Source of the DNA: JBHJHK01 sp050330975
Lineage (GTDB): Bacteria > Pseudomonadota > Gammaproteobacteria > Competibacterales > Competibacteraceae
Direction: 5' to 3'
Assembly: GCA_050330975.1 (NCBI GenBank)
Contig: JBHJHK010000326.1
Span: forward strand, 1 to 22,388
Length of the DNA stretch: 22,388 bases
The notes under the pieces were generated by a model. It searched no databases, was not told the DNA's origin, and saw nothing but the letters and a program-made list of their open reading frames with translations. Below, piece by piece: positions 1 to 7,225 of the stretch. The position numbers were made by a program, and so were the translations under genes. Position 1 is the first letter of the stretch. Each line of letters starts with the position of its first letter.

Positions 1-885
1 GGGAGGCACCTCGGCGGCCTCATCGGCGGCGATGAGGCCAAACACCTGGATCAACACCGCCCCCTTGAGCCACAGGGTGGGGCCGTCATCCTCCCCCTCT
101 TCCCCCCCGGGGTCTGAGGAGGCGAGGGTAGGGTCCTCTTCGGCCAGCTCCACGGACCAGTAATTATCGGGGATCAATGCCGCGTTGGCAGGGTCGCAAA
201 ACCGCGCCAACAAAGCCTGCGCCTCGGGACCGGCCTCCAGGCCGTCGGCTTGGATGAGGGCGTCCACCAGGCGGGTAGCGGCGTCGAGCGTGGCCAGGGG
301 GCGCCAGCCGGGCGCCGCCTTGGCGGCGTCGAGTTCGGCCTCCACCTGGGGGCCGTTGAGGCCGAGCCTAGCCAGCCGCGCCCCCAAAGGCGCCAGAAAC
401 CCCTCGGACTCGGCCCAGGCCCGCCAGTCGGCCGCCGCCACCGGCTGGCGGTGGAGGAACAATTCCCCCACCAGCTGGCGGCGGGTCATCCAGCGACGCC
501 CTTGGGAGGGATCCATGACCTGGATCCAGCGGCCGTGGAGGCGCCAAATCACCAAGAAATGAGTGCCGCCCCCCGGCAACAGCACCACGGCGATGGCGGG
601 CAAACTGGCGGCCTCGGGGAGGAGCAAATGGTCGGCGGGCATCATCACCTGGACGGCGTCCAAGCCCAGCTGGCCGGCGATTTGCTCTAGGGTGTCGATG
701 GAGGTGCCGTCGACATCGGTCTGGCAAGCCTCCCGGAGGCGGCCATAGCTGGCCGAGAGGCCATAGCCCTCTAGCAGCGCCTTGAGGGCCGCTGGCCCGC
801 AGTCCATGGCCGAGGTCTGGACGACCTCGGGCACCAACCAGCGGGCGGTCCCAGGCTCTGAGCTAAAGGGGCGCCAATCCCTCAA
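1..885 (-). CDS. C39 cysteine peptidase domain protein, probable N-terminus of a peptidase-containing ABC exporter (partial, runs off left edge)
   Basis: C39 peptidases cut double-Gly-type leader peptides from exported peptides, usually as the N-terminal domain of an ABC exporter. About 295 codons are readable on the minus strand without a stop, and the gene continues past the left edge. Numbering from the TTG at 885, the C39 signature is complete: oxyanion Gln23 and catalytic Cys29 in VVQTSAMDCGPAAL, His109 in GGGTHF, and Asp125 in QVMDPSQG. Residues from about 140 to 295 form an Ala/Leu/Glu-rich linker with an acidic stretch (GEEGEDDG), ending near LWLKGAVLIQV. No transmembrane or ATPase part is inside the window, so the ABC assignment is inferred from the family and from the adjacent HlyD-like gene. 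The TTG overlaps the upstream stop as TTGA. GTG at 834 is an alternative start. Substrate unknown. Confidence 0.8.
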   Translation of the reverse strand, partial: MRDWRPFSSEPGTARWLVPEVVQTSAMDCGPAALKALLEGYGLSASYGRLREACQTDVDGTSIDTLEQIAGQLGLDAVQVMMPADHLLLPEAASLPAIAVVLLPGGGTHFLVIWRLHGRWIQVMDPSQGRRWMTRRQLVGELFLHRQPVAAADWRAWAESEGFLAPLGARLARLGLNGPQVEAELDAAKAAPGWRPLATLDAATRLVDALIQADGLEAGPEAQALLARFCDPANAALIPDNYWSVELAEEDPTLASSDPGGEEGEDDGPTLWLKGAVLIQVFGLIAADEAAEVPP

Positions 886-1361
886 GGATGGGCGCGACGG
901 ACTACGCCGCCGCCCTCTGCCACCGCCAGCCCCGCCGCCCGCAGTACCCAGCGGGCCGGGGTAATGTGCTCCACCACTACCTCGGCCCGGCCGACGATGA
1001 TGTCCTCCCTCCGGGCCAGGGCGCGGCTCAAAGAACGGGGCAGCCCCAGGCGCACTTGCCGGCGGCGGGGCCCCGGGGCCGTTACCACCGCCACTTCGGG
1101 AGTCGTGGCGGCGTCGAGGTACAACCACACCCGTTGGCCCCGTTGGAGGCGGGCCACCACCTCGGGGGAAAACTCGGCGACGGCGGTGCTAGAAGACTCC
1201 AAGGTCACGACCTCGCTGGTGGCATAGAGGGGGATCTCGGCGATAATGAACCACAGGCACCACCCTCCCACCAATAAAACGGCGAGCCCCAGGGTTATGG
1301 CTGTGATGCGGTAGTCGTCGGCCTCTAGGGCGCGCAGGGAACGGGGAAAGGGCGTGGCCAT
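882..1361 (-). CDS. Short HlyD-like membrane fusion/adaptor protein
   Basis: A 159-residue protein with a cytoplasmic N-terminus of about 18 residues and one membrane helix at about 19-41. After this comes a periplasmic part beginning EIPLYATSEVV, with an RLQRGQRVWLYLD segment at about 71-83 typical of the beta-rich lipoyl/barrel part of HlyD-family adaptors. Such adaptors link an inner-membrane ABC exporter to the outer membrane. Known members are usually several hundred residues with a long coiled-coil hairpin. Here the coiled coil is absent, leaving only the anchor and a compact beta domain. Its stop overlaps the TTG start of the C39 gene, so the two are probably co-translated and functionally coupled. 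No good ribosome binding site is visible before the ATG. The family call rests on topology, motif style and neighbour, and is moderate. Confidence 0.6.
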   Translation of the reverse strand: MATPFPRSLRALEADDYRITAITLGLAVLLVGGWCLWFIIAEIPLYATSEVVTLESSSTAVAEFSPEVVARLQRGQRVWLYLDAATTPEVAVVTAPGPRRRQVRLGLPRSLSRALARREDIIVGRAEVVVEHITPARWVLRAAGLAVAEGGGVVRRAHP

Positions 1362-1496
1362 CGTACCAGTTTGGGAAAATTCACCTTGGGATGTTTGCCA
1401 ACGGGTTGCGGTTACTCAAGGCTACGGCCCCGGGGGGCCCGCTGTCCCCGACGCCCCAATCCACCACTTCTCCAGCGAGCAGAGCACGACACTGTG

Positions 1497-1865
1497 ATGG
1501 TTTCCCCCACCCCCACCTCTTCCACACCCCAACACCCCTCGCTAAGGGCGCGCGCCGCGGCCGTTGGCCCTTTGCGCTGGATGTTGGCACTCTTGATCAT
1601 CGCCACTTTGCCCCTGGCGTTTTTTGCCGACGCCGACCCCGAGGGCCTGGGGCTCATCCCCAGTCAAATCGCCCCGGGCCTGGTGGTGTTGTTCATCTGG
1701 GTATTGCCCTTCGACATGTTGCTGGCCAAGATCTTTATGGGCGACCAGCCCGAGGCCGAGCGTTGGCGGGGTCGCACCATTATCCGCTTGGATCAGCTGC
1801 TGCTGGTGGCACTTTTGCTGTGTTGGGGACCGTTTTTCCTCGAGATTTTGGGGGCGGTCCTGTGA
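1497..1865 (+). CDS. Small integral membrane protein of unknown function
   Basis: A 122-residue protein read from ATG 1497, with GTG 1494 immediately before it as an alternative. The reading frame is open back to 1371, but that part (Arg/Pro/Cys-rich) looks non-coding. After a Pro/Ser/Thr-rich N-terminal tail, three hydrophobic segments are visible: about 28-46 (LRWMLALLIIATLPLAFF), about 59-79 (APGLVVLFIWVLPF) and about 98-120 (LDQLLLVALLLCWGPFF). A short charged loop (GDQPEAERWRGR) separates the last two. I do not recognise a named family. It is divergent from the HlyD-like gene, with a gap of about 135 bp, and convergent with the metallopeptidase-like gene, with a gap of 40 bp. No function is proposed. 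Confidence 0.6.
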   Translation: MVSPTPTSSTPQHPSLRARAAAVGPLRWMLALLIIATLPLAFFADADPEGLGLIPSQIAPGLVVLFIWVLPFDMLLAKIFMGDQPEAERWRGRTIIRLDQLLLVALLLCWGPFFLEILGAVL

Positions 1866-1905
1866 CGACAAGTCCCGGACAGCGCCGTTGAAGGCTCGGC
1901 CAACC

Positions 1906-2454
1906 TCAAGGTCGCACTCCCGTGGACGAGACGACCAAGGTCCGCTCAAACCGCCTCGCCTCCCGCTCCAGGGGCATGGCGTTGTAGCCATAGCGGGTCA
2001 ACTCCGCCAAGTAGTCGGCCAGGAAGGCCTTCAGACCCCCCAGGCGTTCGCACTGGGCGGTGTGGACCAATTCGTGGATCACCACCGCCCGGCTGTACCA
2101 GTGGGAATCGCGGATGAAGATGCCATAGCCCAGGGAAAGGCCGATGGCGTCCTTGGCGGACATCCCCAAGGCGCGGCTCACCAACTTGAGGGCTGGATGG
2201 GTGGGGGTGGGGATGCGCGTCACCGGCAACAGGCGCACCCGCTCCGGGTATTGCACCCCGATCCGCTCGGCGTCGCGCCACTGGCGGCGGTCGAGGGCCG
2301 TGCCCACCGCCAGGGCCCGGCGCTCCTCCACCTCGGCCCAACGGTAGGTCAACTGGCACATCCACGGCAACGTCAACTGGGTAGCCGTGGTCGCGACCTC
2401 GGCCGACAGGGACTTGACTTCCCTCACCACGCCTTGAGAAACACGTGCAATCAT
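1906..2454 (-). CDS. Putative zinc metallopeptidase with HELVH motif (DUF4157-like)
   Basis: A 182-residue protein with a HELVH zinc-binding motif at 127-131, preceded by the hydrophobic VVI and followed by an Ala/Leu helix. A downstream PLEREA segment at about 161-166 could supply the third zinc ligand, as in gluzincin-like DUF4157 proteins. No signal peptide or membrane helix is obvious, so it is probably cytosolic. The ATG at 2454 is well supported: a GGGAGGT ribosome binding site lies 5 nt upstream. That ribosome binding site falls inside the start of the divergent sua5 gene, and the two ATGs overlap on opposite strands at the palindrome CATG (2452-2455). Substrate and role are unknown. 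The HExxH motif is seen directly; the family link is inferred. Confidence 0.72.
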   Translation of the reverse strand: MIARVSQGVVREVKSLSAEVATTATQLTLPWMCQLTYRWAEVEERRALAVGTALDRRQWRDAERIGVQYPERVRLLPVTRIPTPTHPALKLVSRALGMSAKDAIGLSLGYGIFIRDSHWYSRAVVIHELVHTAQCERLGGLKAFLADYLAELTRYGYNAMPLEREARRFERTLVVSSTGVRP

Positions 2455-3424
2455 GATGACCTCCCATGCCATGGGTCGAGATTTGGCCCAAGCGGTGGCG
2501 TGGTTGCAGCGCAACCGCCCCGTCGCCATTCCCACGGAAACAGTCTACGGGCTGGCGGGGAACGCCTTTTCCTCCGCCGCCGTCGCCGAAATCTTCGCCG
2601 TCAAAAACCGGCCGCGCTTCGACCCCCTCATCGTCCACATTGGGGGTTTGAGAGCCTTGGGGCAGGTGGCGACCCAAGTGCCCCCCGAGGCGCTGATCCT
2701 ATTCGAGCGCTTTAGCCCCGGCCCCCTCACGGTGCTGTTGCCCAAAGCGCCCACCATTCCAGACCTGGTCACCAGCGGCCAACCCCGGGTGGCGGTGCGC
2801 ATTCCCCACCACCCCCTGGCCCAGGCGGTGTTGGCGGCGGTGGAGTTTCCCCTGGCCGCCCCCAGCGCCAACCCCTTTGGCTACGTGAGCCCCACCACCG
2901 CCCAACACGTGGCCGATCAGCTCGGCACCCGCATCCCCTACATCCTCGACGGTGGGCCCTGTGGGGTGGGGGTGGAATCGACCATCGTGGGCTTTGAGCC
3001 CCAGGGACCCGTGGTGTGGCGCCCGGGAGGCGTCCCCGTAGAAGCCCTAGAGGAGGTCTTGGGGGCGGTGACCGTGGCCCCCAGCGGGGTTTCTGTAGCC
3101 GTGCCCGGAGGTGTCAAACACCACTACGCCCCGGGGATTCCCCTGTACTTCGACGCCCTGGAAACCTGCTTGGCGCGCTTTGCCCCCGAGGAGCTCGGTT
3201 TTTTGGCCTTCACCCGGGCCGACGAACGGCTGCCCCGGCAACAGCAGTGGGTACTGAGCCCGGCGGGGGACTTGGCAGAGGCCGCCCAGGCGTTGTTTGC
3301 CGCCCTGCGTTGGTTCGATGGCCAACCCCTCAAGGCCGTAGCCGCCGAGGCCTTTCCCGAGCAGGGGCTGGGGCGGGCCATCAATGACCGCCTGCGGCGC
3401 GCCAGCGCCAAGTTGGCCCGCTGA
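2453..3424 (+). CDS. tsaC: L-threonylcarbamoyladenylate synthase, Sua5 type (two domains)
   Basis: This enzyme makes threonylcarbamoyl-AMP from Thr, bicarbonate and ATP for the t6A37 modification of ANN-decoding tRNAs. The protein is 323 residues. The YrdC/TsaC domain (about 8-200) has IPTETVYGL, the KNRPRFDPLIVHI segment, APSANPFG, GGPCGVGVESTIV and WRPGG. A C-terminal Sua5 domain follows, opened by the linker motif PGGVKHHYAP, so this is the longer Sua5/YwlC form rather than the single-domain E. coli TsaC. Starts at 2453, 2456 and 2471 are all possible. None has a strong ribosome binding site, and the residues between them are not diagnostic. Its start overlaps that of the divergent metallopeptidase gene. 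It is convergent with glnS, with a gap of 66 bp. Confidence 0.93.
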   Translation: MMTSHAMGRDLAQAVAWLQRNRPVAIPTETVYGLAGNAFSSAAVAEIFAVKNRPRFDPLIVHIGGLRALGQVATQVPPEALILFERFSPGPLTVLLPKAPTIPDLVTSGQPRVAVRIPHHPLAQAVLAAVEFPLAAPSANPFGYVSPTTAQHVADQLGTRIPYILDGGPCGVGVESTIVGFEPQGPVVWRPGGVPVEALEEVLGAVTVAPSGVSVAVPGGVKHHYAPGIPLYFDALETCLARFAPEELGFLAFTRADERLPRQQQWVLSPAGDLAEAAQALFAALRWFDGQPLKAVAAEAFPEQGLGRAINDRLRRASAKLAR

Positions 3425-3490
3425 GGGCGTGGGGATTATCCCCTGGAAATCGGGGTGGCGGCAAGGTGGCTCGGCAACAGTTTGTCGATT

Positions 3491-5182
3491 TTACCCGGCG
3501 CGCTGTTGTTGTTCGATCTTGGCCCAGGAATCCCGCAACGTCACGGTGCGGTTAAACACCAACTGGCCGGGGCGACTGTCGATGCCATCCACGCAAAAAT
3601 AGCCCTGGCGCTCGAATTGGAAGCGCGCCTCGGGGGGAGCGTCGGCGAGACTGGGCTCCACCTTGGCGCCCCGGAGTACCACCTTGGCCTCGGGATTGAG
3701 ATGGTCGATAAAGCTGCCTTCGCCACTGTCGGGAAAGGGCACCTTAAACAGGCGATCCCACAGCCGCACCTCGGCGTCTAGGGCGTGGGCGGCGGACACC
3801 CAGTGGATGGTGCCCTTGACCTTGCGCTCGGCGTCGACCCCGCTGCCGCTGCGGGTGGCGGGGTCGTACTCGCAGTGGACCTCCACCACCTGGCCCTGGG
3901 CATCTTTGACGCAGCCGGTGCACTTGACGATGTAGGCGTTGCGCAGCCGCACCTCCCGACCGGGCACCAGGCGGAAAAACTTCTTGGGGGCCTCCTCGCG
4001 GAAGTCCTCCCGCTCGATCCACAACTCCCGGGCGAAGGGCAGGCTCCGCTGGCCCAGCTCGGGCCGCTGGGGATGGTTGGCGGAGGTCATGTGTTCCACT
4101 TGGTCGGCGGGGTAGTTGGTGATCACCAACTTCACCGGGTCCAACACCCCCATGACCCGGGCCGCCCGGTGGTCCAGGTCCTCCCGCAGACAGGTTTCCA
4201 AAAGGCCCATCTCGATGACGGTTTCCTTTTTGGTGATGCCGATGCGCTCGCAAAAATCCCGCAACGCCTCCGGGGTGTAGCCCCGCCGCCGCAGCCCCGA
4301 CAAGGTCATCATCCGCGGGTCGTCCCAGCCGTCGACGTGGCCTTCCACCACCAATTGGTTGAGCTTGCGCTTGGAGAGCACCGTGTAGTTGAGGTTGAGG
4401 CGGGAAAACTCGATCTGGCGGGGTTGGCAGGGAACGTCCAACTGGTCCAAAAACCAGTCGTAGAGGGGGCGATGGCCCTCGAACTCCAAGGTGCACAGGG
4501 AGTGGGTCACCCCCTCAAGGGCGTCGCACAAGCCGTGGGTGAAGTCGTAGAGGGGATAGATGGGCCACGCGTCGCCGGTGTTCTGGTGGGTGGCGTGGCG
4601 AATGCGGTAGAGAACCGGGTCCCGGAGGTTGAAGTTGGCAGAGGCCATGTCGATCTTGGCCCGCAGCACGTGGGTGCCGTCGGCAAAGGCCCCGGCCCGC
4701 ATGGCGGTAAACAGTTCCAGATTCTCCGCCACCGAGCGCTCCCGGTGGGGGCTATCCACCCCGGGTTCGGTGAGGGTGCCGCGGTTGGCGCGGATCTCCT
4801 CGGGGGTCTGGCTGTCCACGTAGGCCTTGCCGGCCCGGATCAAATCCAAGGCGTACTGATAGAGCTGTTCGAAGTAGTCCGAGGCATGGGTCAAGCGCTC
4901 GCCCCAGTCGAAACCCAGCCAGCGCACGTCCCCTTGGATGGCCCGGACGTAGGCCAAGTCTTCCTTCAGGGGGTTGGTGTCGTCAAAGCGCAGGTAACAG
5001 CGACCGCTAAACTCCTCGGCGAGGCCAAAGTTGAGACAGATGGACTTGGCATGGCCGATGTGCAAGTAGCCTTTGGGCTCGGGGGGAAAGCGGGTGACGA
5101 TCTCGCGGTGTTTGCCCTGGGCCAGGTCCTCCCGGACGATTTGACGAATGAAATGGTTGGGGACAGCGGGCGTTTCGCTCAC
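3491..5182 (-). CDS. glnS: Glutaminyl-tRNA synthetase
   Basis: Class I synthetase that charges tRNA-Gln with glutamine in the cytosol. It has 563 residues, close to the roughly 550 of E. coli GlnRS. The HIGH motif is exact (GYLHIGHAKS, 41-44) and the KMSKS equivalent is VLSKRKL at 268-274. The RFPPEPKGYL, RFDDTNP and YDFTHGLCD blocks are all present. The C-terminal half carries the anticodon-binding beta-barrels (FRLVPGREVRLRNAYIVK and later WVSAAHALDAEVRLWDRLF). The start codon is GTG. The preceding bases AAGTAAG give only a weak ribosome binding site. It stands alone, convergent with sua5. Its upstream region is unusually rich in hairpins, one of them terminator-like in the glnS direction (5233-5253), so regulation by its leader is possible but unproven. 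Confidence 0.97.
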   Translation of the reverse strand: MSETPAVPNHFIRQIVREDLAQGKHREIVTRFPPEPKGYLHIGHAKSICLNFGLAEEFSGRCYLRFDDTNPLKEDLAYVRAIQGDVRWLGFDWGERLTHASDYFEQLYQYALDLIRAGKAYVDSQTPEEIRANRGTLTEPGVDSPHRERSVAENLELFTAMRAGAFADGTHVLRAKIDMASANFNLRDPVLYRIRHATHQNTGDAWPIYPLYDFTHGLCDALEGVTHSLCTLEFEGHRPLYDWFLDQLDVPCQPRQIEFSRLNLNYTVLSKRKLNQLVVEGHVDGWDDPRMMTLSGLRRRGYTPEALRDFCERIGITKKETVIEMGLLETCLREDLDHRAARVMGVLDPVKLVITNYPADQVEHMTSANHPQRPELGQRSLPFARELWIEREDFREEAPKKFFRLVPGREVRLRNAYIVKCTGCVKDAQGQVVEVHCEYDPATRSGSGVDAERKVKGTIHWVSAAHALDAEVRLWDRLFKVPFPDSGEGSFIDHLNPEAKVVLRGAKVEPSLADAPPEARFQFERQGYFCVDGIDSRPGQLVFNRTVTLRDSWAKIEQQQRAG

Positions 5183-5232
5183 CTTACTTGGGCCTCTGAA
5201 TCAATCGCTTTTGATCGCTCCATTGTAACGGC

Positions 5233-5449
5233 AAAACCCCCACTTCGAGGGGGGCTTGGTGGCCGTGCAAGGGCGCAGTCCCAGTCTCCCGGTGGCGGGT
5301 CTGGGCCGAGGCGGCGGCGAACCCCGTCGCCGCCCACAGCCTCGATGAAAACGAGTGCATAAAGGCTGTTCCATGGTAATCTCTCAGGCAATAGCGCCGG
5401 ACTTAGGGCGTCGACCCCCCGCGTCGCCACCGGTGGCCAAGTCCAGGGC
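5233..5449 (-). other. Hairpin-dense intergenic region upstream of glnS, candidate leader RNA or small RNA
   Basis: This occupies most of the 333-bp gap between glnS and the kinase gene (5183-5515). Read in the glnS direction it holds consecutive hairpins. First is a long arm with 5446-5437 paired to 5397-5406 (10 contiguous pairs including GU), capped by 5428-5425 with 5410-5407. Next is ACAGCC 5369-5364 with GGCTGT 5341-5336. Then comes a perfect 8-bp stem, GGCGGCGA 5334-5327 with TCGCCGCC 5320-5313. Then CCCAG 5305-5301 with CTGGG 5284-5280, containing an inner CCCG/CGGG stem. Last is CCCCC 5253-5249 with GGGGG 5241-5237, followed by TTTT, which resembles a weak intrinsic terminator. No coding potential is convincing here. 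I do not recognise a known RNA family. Structure is read by eye only, and the role is inference. Confidence 0.4.
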
Positions 5450-5515
5450 AGTGGCTTTACCAGAGTGACCCAAAGCTCATGCCAACCATGAACTTGCAAA
5501 TATAAACAATGGCTT

Positions 5516-7159
5516 ATGCGAAAAGCGGGCCTTGCTATCTCACGTCCTTCCCCATCGTTGTCGCCGGAGGCCCACCCTGGGATACCCAAATCCCAAGCCC
5601 CCGAGAGCCGGGGCTTGTTGGGTCGTCGCAGGCCCACCGCTCCCCCCAGGAGCGGCGGCGATGGCGCCCCCCCCAAACGGCGGGAAGACGACATCCAACA
5701 GCCAAGGGCTGCCAAGGGCTGGACCTGGCAACCCCGTTCCATGCGGGGCTTGATTCTCCTGAGTTTTGGCCTGGTGGCTTTGCCGTTGGTCATCGCCGTG
5801 GTGTTGGGGGTGTTGACCGTCAACCGCCAGGCCCAGCGCAACGAGGCGTTGGTGGTGCGGGGCACCGAGTTAGCCCGCCAAAGCGAACGCCTCAACGACC
5901 TGTTGATCACCCTAGAGCGCCTGGCCCGCCAGTACCAGATCCTCGGTGACCCCCCCATTTTGACCCTCTACGAAGAGCAACAGGGGGCCTTCCAGGAGGT
6001 CTTGGATCAGCTGTTCCAGCTGGCGGCCGTAGCCGAACTGATCGAGCACGTGCGCCTCATCGCCCACACCATCAGCGCCCTCAATACGTTGCTCCAGGAC
6101 CAAGCCCCCGACGAGCCCAGCCCCGCCACCCCCGGTGACGCCGCAGCCCTCGAGCGCCACTTCGACAAGCTCGCCGTCGCCGTGGAGCAGCTCATGGGGG
6201 CCAGCTATCGGGTGGTGGAAGCCGAACTCGACGGCTTTCGCAGCGAGGCCCAGGTGGCCCGGCGAATCCTCATCTGGCAAGCCATCACCGCCATTCCCGT
6301 GGCCGTTGTCCTCATCGTGTTGCTGGTGCCCTCCATCGAGCGTCCGGTGCGGCACCTCGGTCAGGCCATCCGGGGCTTGGGTCACCACGACCTCGACAAA
6401 CCCATCGCCGTCCGCGGCCCCCGGGAATTCCGGGAACTCGGCCGGGAACTGGACTGGTTGCGGCGCCGCCTCGACGACTTGGAGCAACAAAAAAGCCGCT
6501 TTTTGCGCCACATGTCCCACGAGCTCAAGACGCCGTTGGCCTCCCTGCGGGAGGGAGCGGATCTGCTGCTGGAGGGGGCCGCCGGCCCCCTCAATGCCGA
6601 GCAGCGACAAATCGCCGGCATCCTGCGCCAGAGCGGTCTAGCCCTCCAGCGCCACATCGAAAATCTGCTGGATTTCGCCGCCTGGCAAACCGACCAAAGC
6701 ACCCTCAAGCGGGAGACCTTTGATTTGGGGACGTTGCTAGAAGAACTCCTCACCCAACACCGCTTGAGTCTCCAGACCCACCGCCTCGACGTGGTGCGCC
6801 GCGGCACCTGGCGCCTGCCCCTTTGTGCCGACCGCGGCAAGGTGCGCACGGCGTTGGACAACCTGCTGTCCAACGCCATCAAGTTTTCGCCGCCGGACAC
6901 CGCTGTGGAGTTGGTGGCCAGCGTTCGACATCAGACCCTATATTGCGACGTTATCGATCGGGGACCAGGCGTGTCCGCAACCGAACGCCACCGGGTCTTC
7001 GACCCTTTTTACCAGGGCAGCACCCCCTCATCGGGTCCCTTGGGAGGCACGGGTATAGGCCTTGCCGTCGCCCGGGAGTGCGCCCGCGCCCACGGAGGAG
7101 ATATCACCCTTGTCGACAGCGAATCGGGCGCTAACTTTCGCCTCGAAATCCCCCTGTAG
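5516..7159 (+). CDS. glrK: Sensor histidine kinase, GlrK/QseE type
   Basis: Membrane sensor kinase of the GlrK/QseE-GlrR/QseF system. Numbered from ATG 5516 (547 aa), membrane helix 1 is at about 78-102, a mostly helical periplasmic sensor follows at about 103-250, and helix 2 is at about 252-272. Then come a HAMP-like segment, the H-box RHMSHELKTPLASLREG with phospho-acceptor His335, the N-box LDNLLSNAIKFSPPD, the G1 box DRGPG and the G2 box GGTGIGLAVA. The start is uncertain. The first 70 residues are Pro/Arg/Ser-rich and cover two inverted repeats, yet ATG 5741 would remove the WQPRS preceding helix 1, which matches PRS before the first helix of E. coli QseE. TTG 5615 or 5618 are compromises. 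No clear ribosome binding site at any of them. It is followed by a QseG-like gene and glrR. Confidence 0.88.
   Translation: MRKAGLAISRPSPSLSPEAHPGIPKSQAPESRGLLGRRRPTAPPRSGGDGAPPKRREDDIQQPRAAKGWTWQPRSMRGLILLSFGLVALPLVIAVVLGVLTVNRQAQRNEALVVRGTELARQSERLNDLLITLERLARQYQILGDPPILTLYEEQQGAFQEVLDQLFQLAAVAELIEHVRLIAHTISALNTLLQDQAPDEPSPATPGDAAALERHFDKLAVAVEQLMGASYRVVEAELDGFRSEAQVARRILIWQAITAIPVAVVLIVLLVPSIERPVRHLGQAIRGLGHHDLDKPIAVRGPREFRELGRELDWLRRRLDDLEQQKSRFLRHMSHELKTPLASLREGADLLLEGAAGPLNAEQRQIAGILRQSGLALQRHIENLLDFAAWQTDQSTLKRETFDLGTLLEELLTQHRLSLQTHRLDVVRRGTWRLPLCADRGKVRTALDNLLSNAIKFSPPDTAVELVASVRHQTLYCDVIDRGPGVSATERHRVFDPFYQGSTPSSGPLGGTGIGLAVARECARAHGGDITLVDSESGANFRLEIPL
5595..5655. repeat. Pair of perfect inverted repeats near the 5' end of the kinase gene
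   Basis: Two perfect GC-rich hairpins lie 20 bp apart. AAGCCCC at 5595-5601 pairs with GGGGCTT at 5610-5616 around an 8-base loop. CCGCTCC at 5637-5643 pairs with GGAGCGG at 5649-5655 around CCCCA. They fall within the Pro/Arg-rich, poorly supported N-terminal extension of the kinase reading frame. They look more like intergenic palindromes than coding sequence, although they contain no stop in that frame. Confidence 0.45.
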
Positions 7160-7225
7160 CCCCAGGCTGGGATGCGTTGTGGCGACGGTTGGGGCGTTGC
7201 TCACTCCGGGCGCGGCCCTCCCTTG

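Noticed and set aside
3431..3443. GGGGA/TCCCC stem with a 3-base loop between sua5 and glnS, considered as a terminator.
   Set aside because: Only 5 bp with no T-run on either strand; too weak to call.
3785..5362. A 525-codon plus-strand open frame opposite glnS.
   Set aside because: It is the complement of an unmistakable GlnRS gene; its Gly/Val/His/Leu-rich product is a typical shadow translation.
5376..5410. Plus-strand AATCTCTCAGGCAA followed by GGAC, similar to the 3' half of a glycine riboswitch aptamer.
   Set aside because: The matching 5' half (GGAGAG and the GCCGAAGG core) is absent in the 130 nt upstream, and the downstream gene is a histidine kinase. A chance match or remnant is more likely.
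5179..5958. A 259-codon minus-strand open frame spanning the gap upstream of glnS and the start of the kinase gene.
   Set aside because: It ends at the glnS start, is Arg/Pro-rich with no domain pattern, and covers a strong kinase gene on the other strand. High G+C produces many such frames here.
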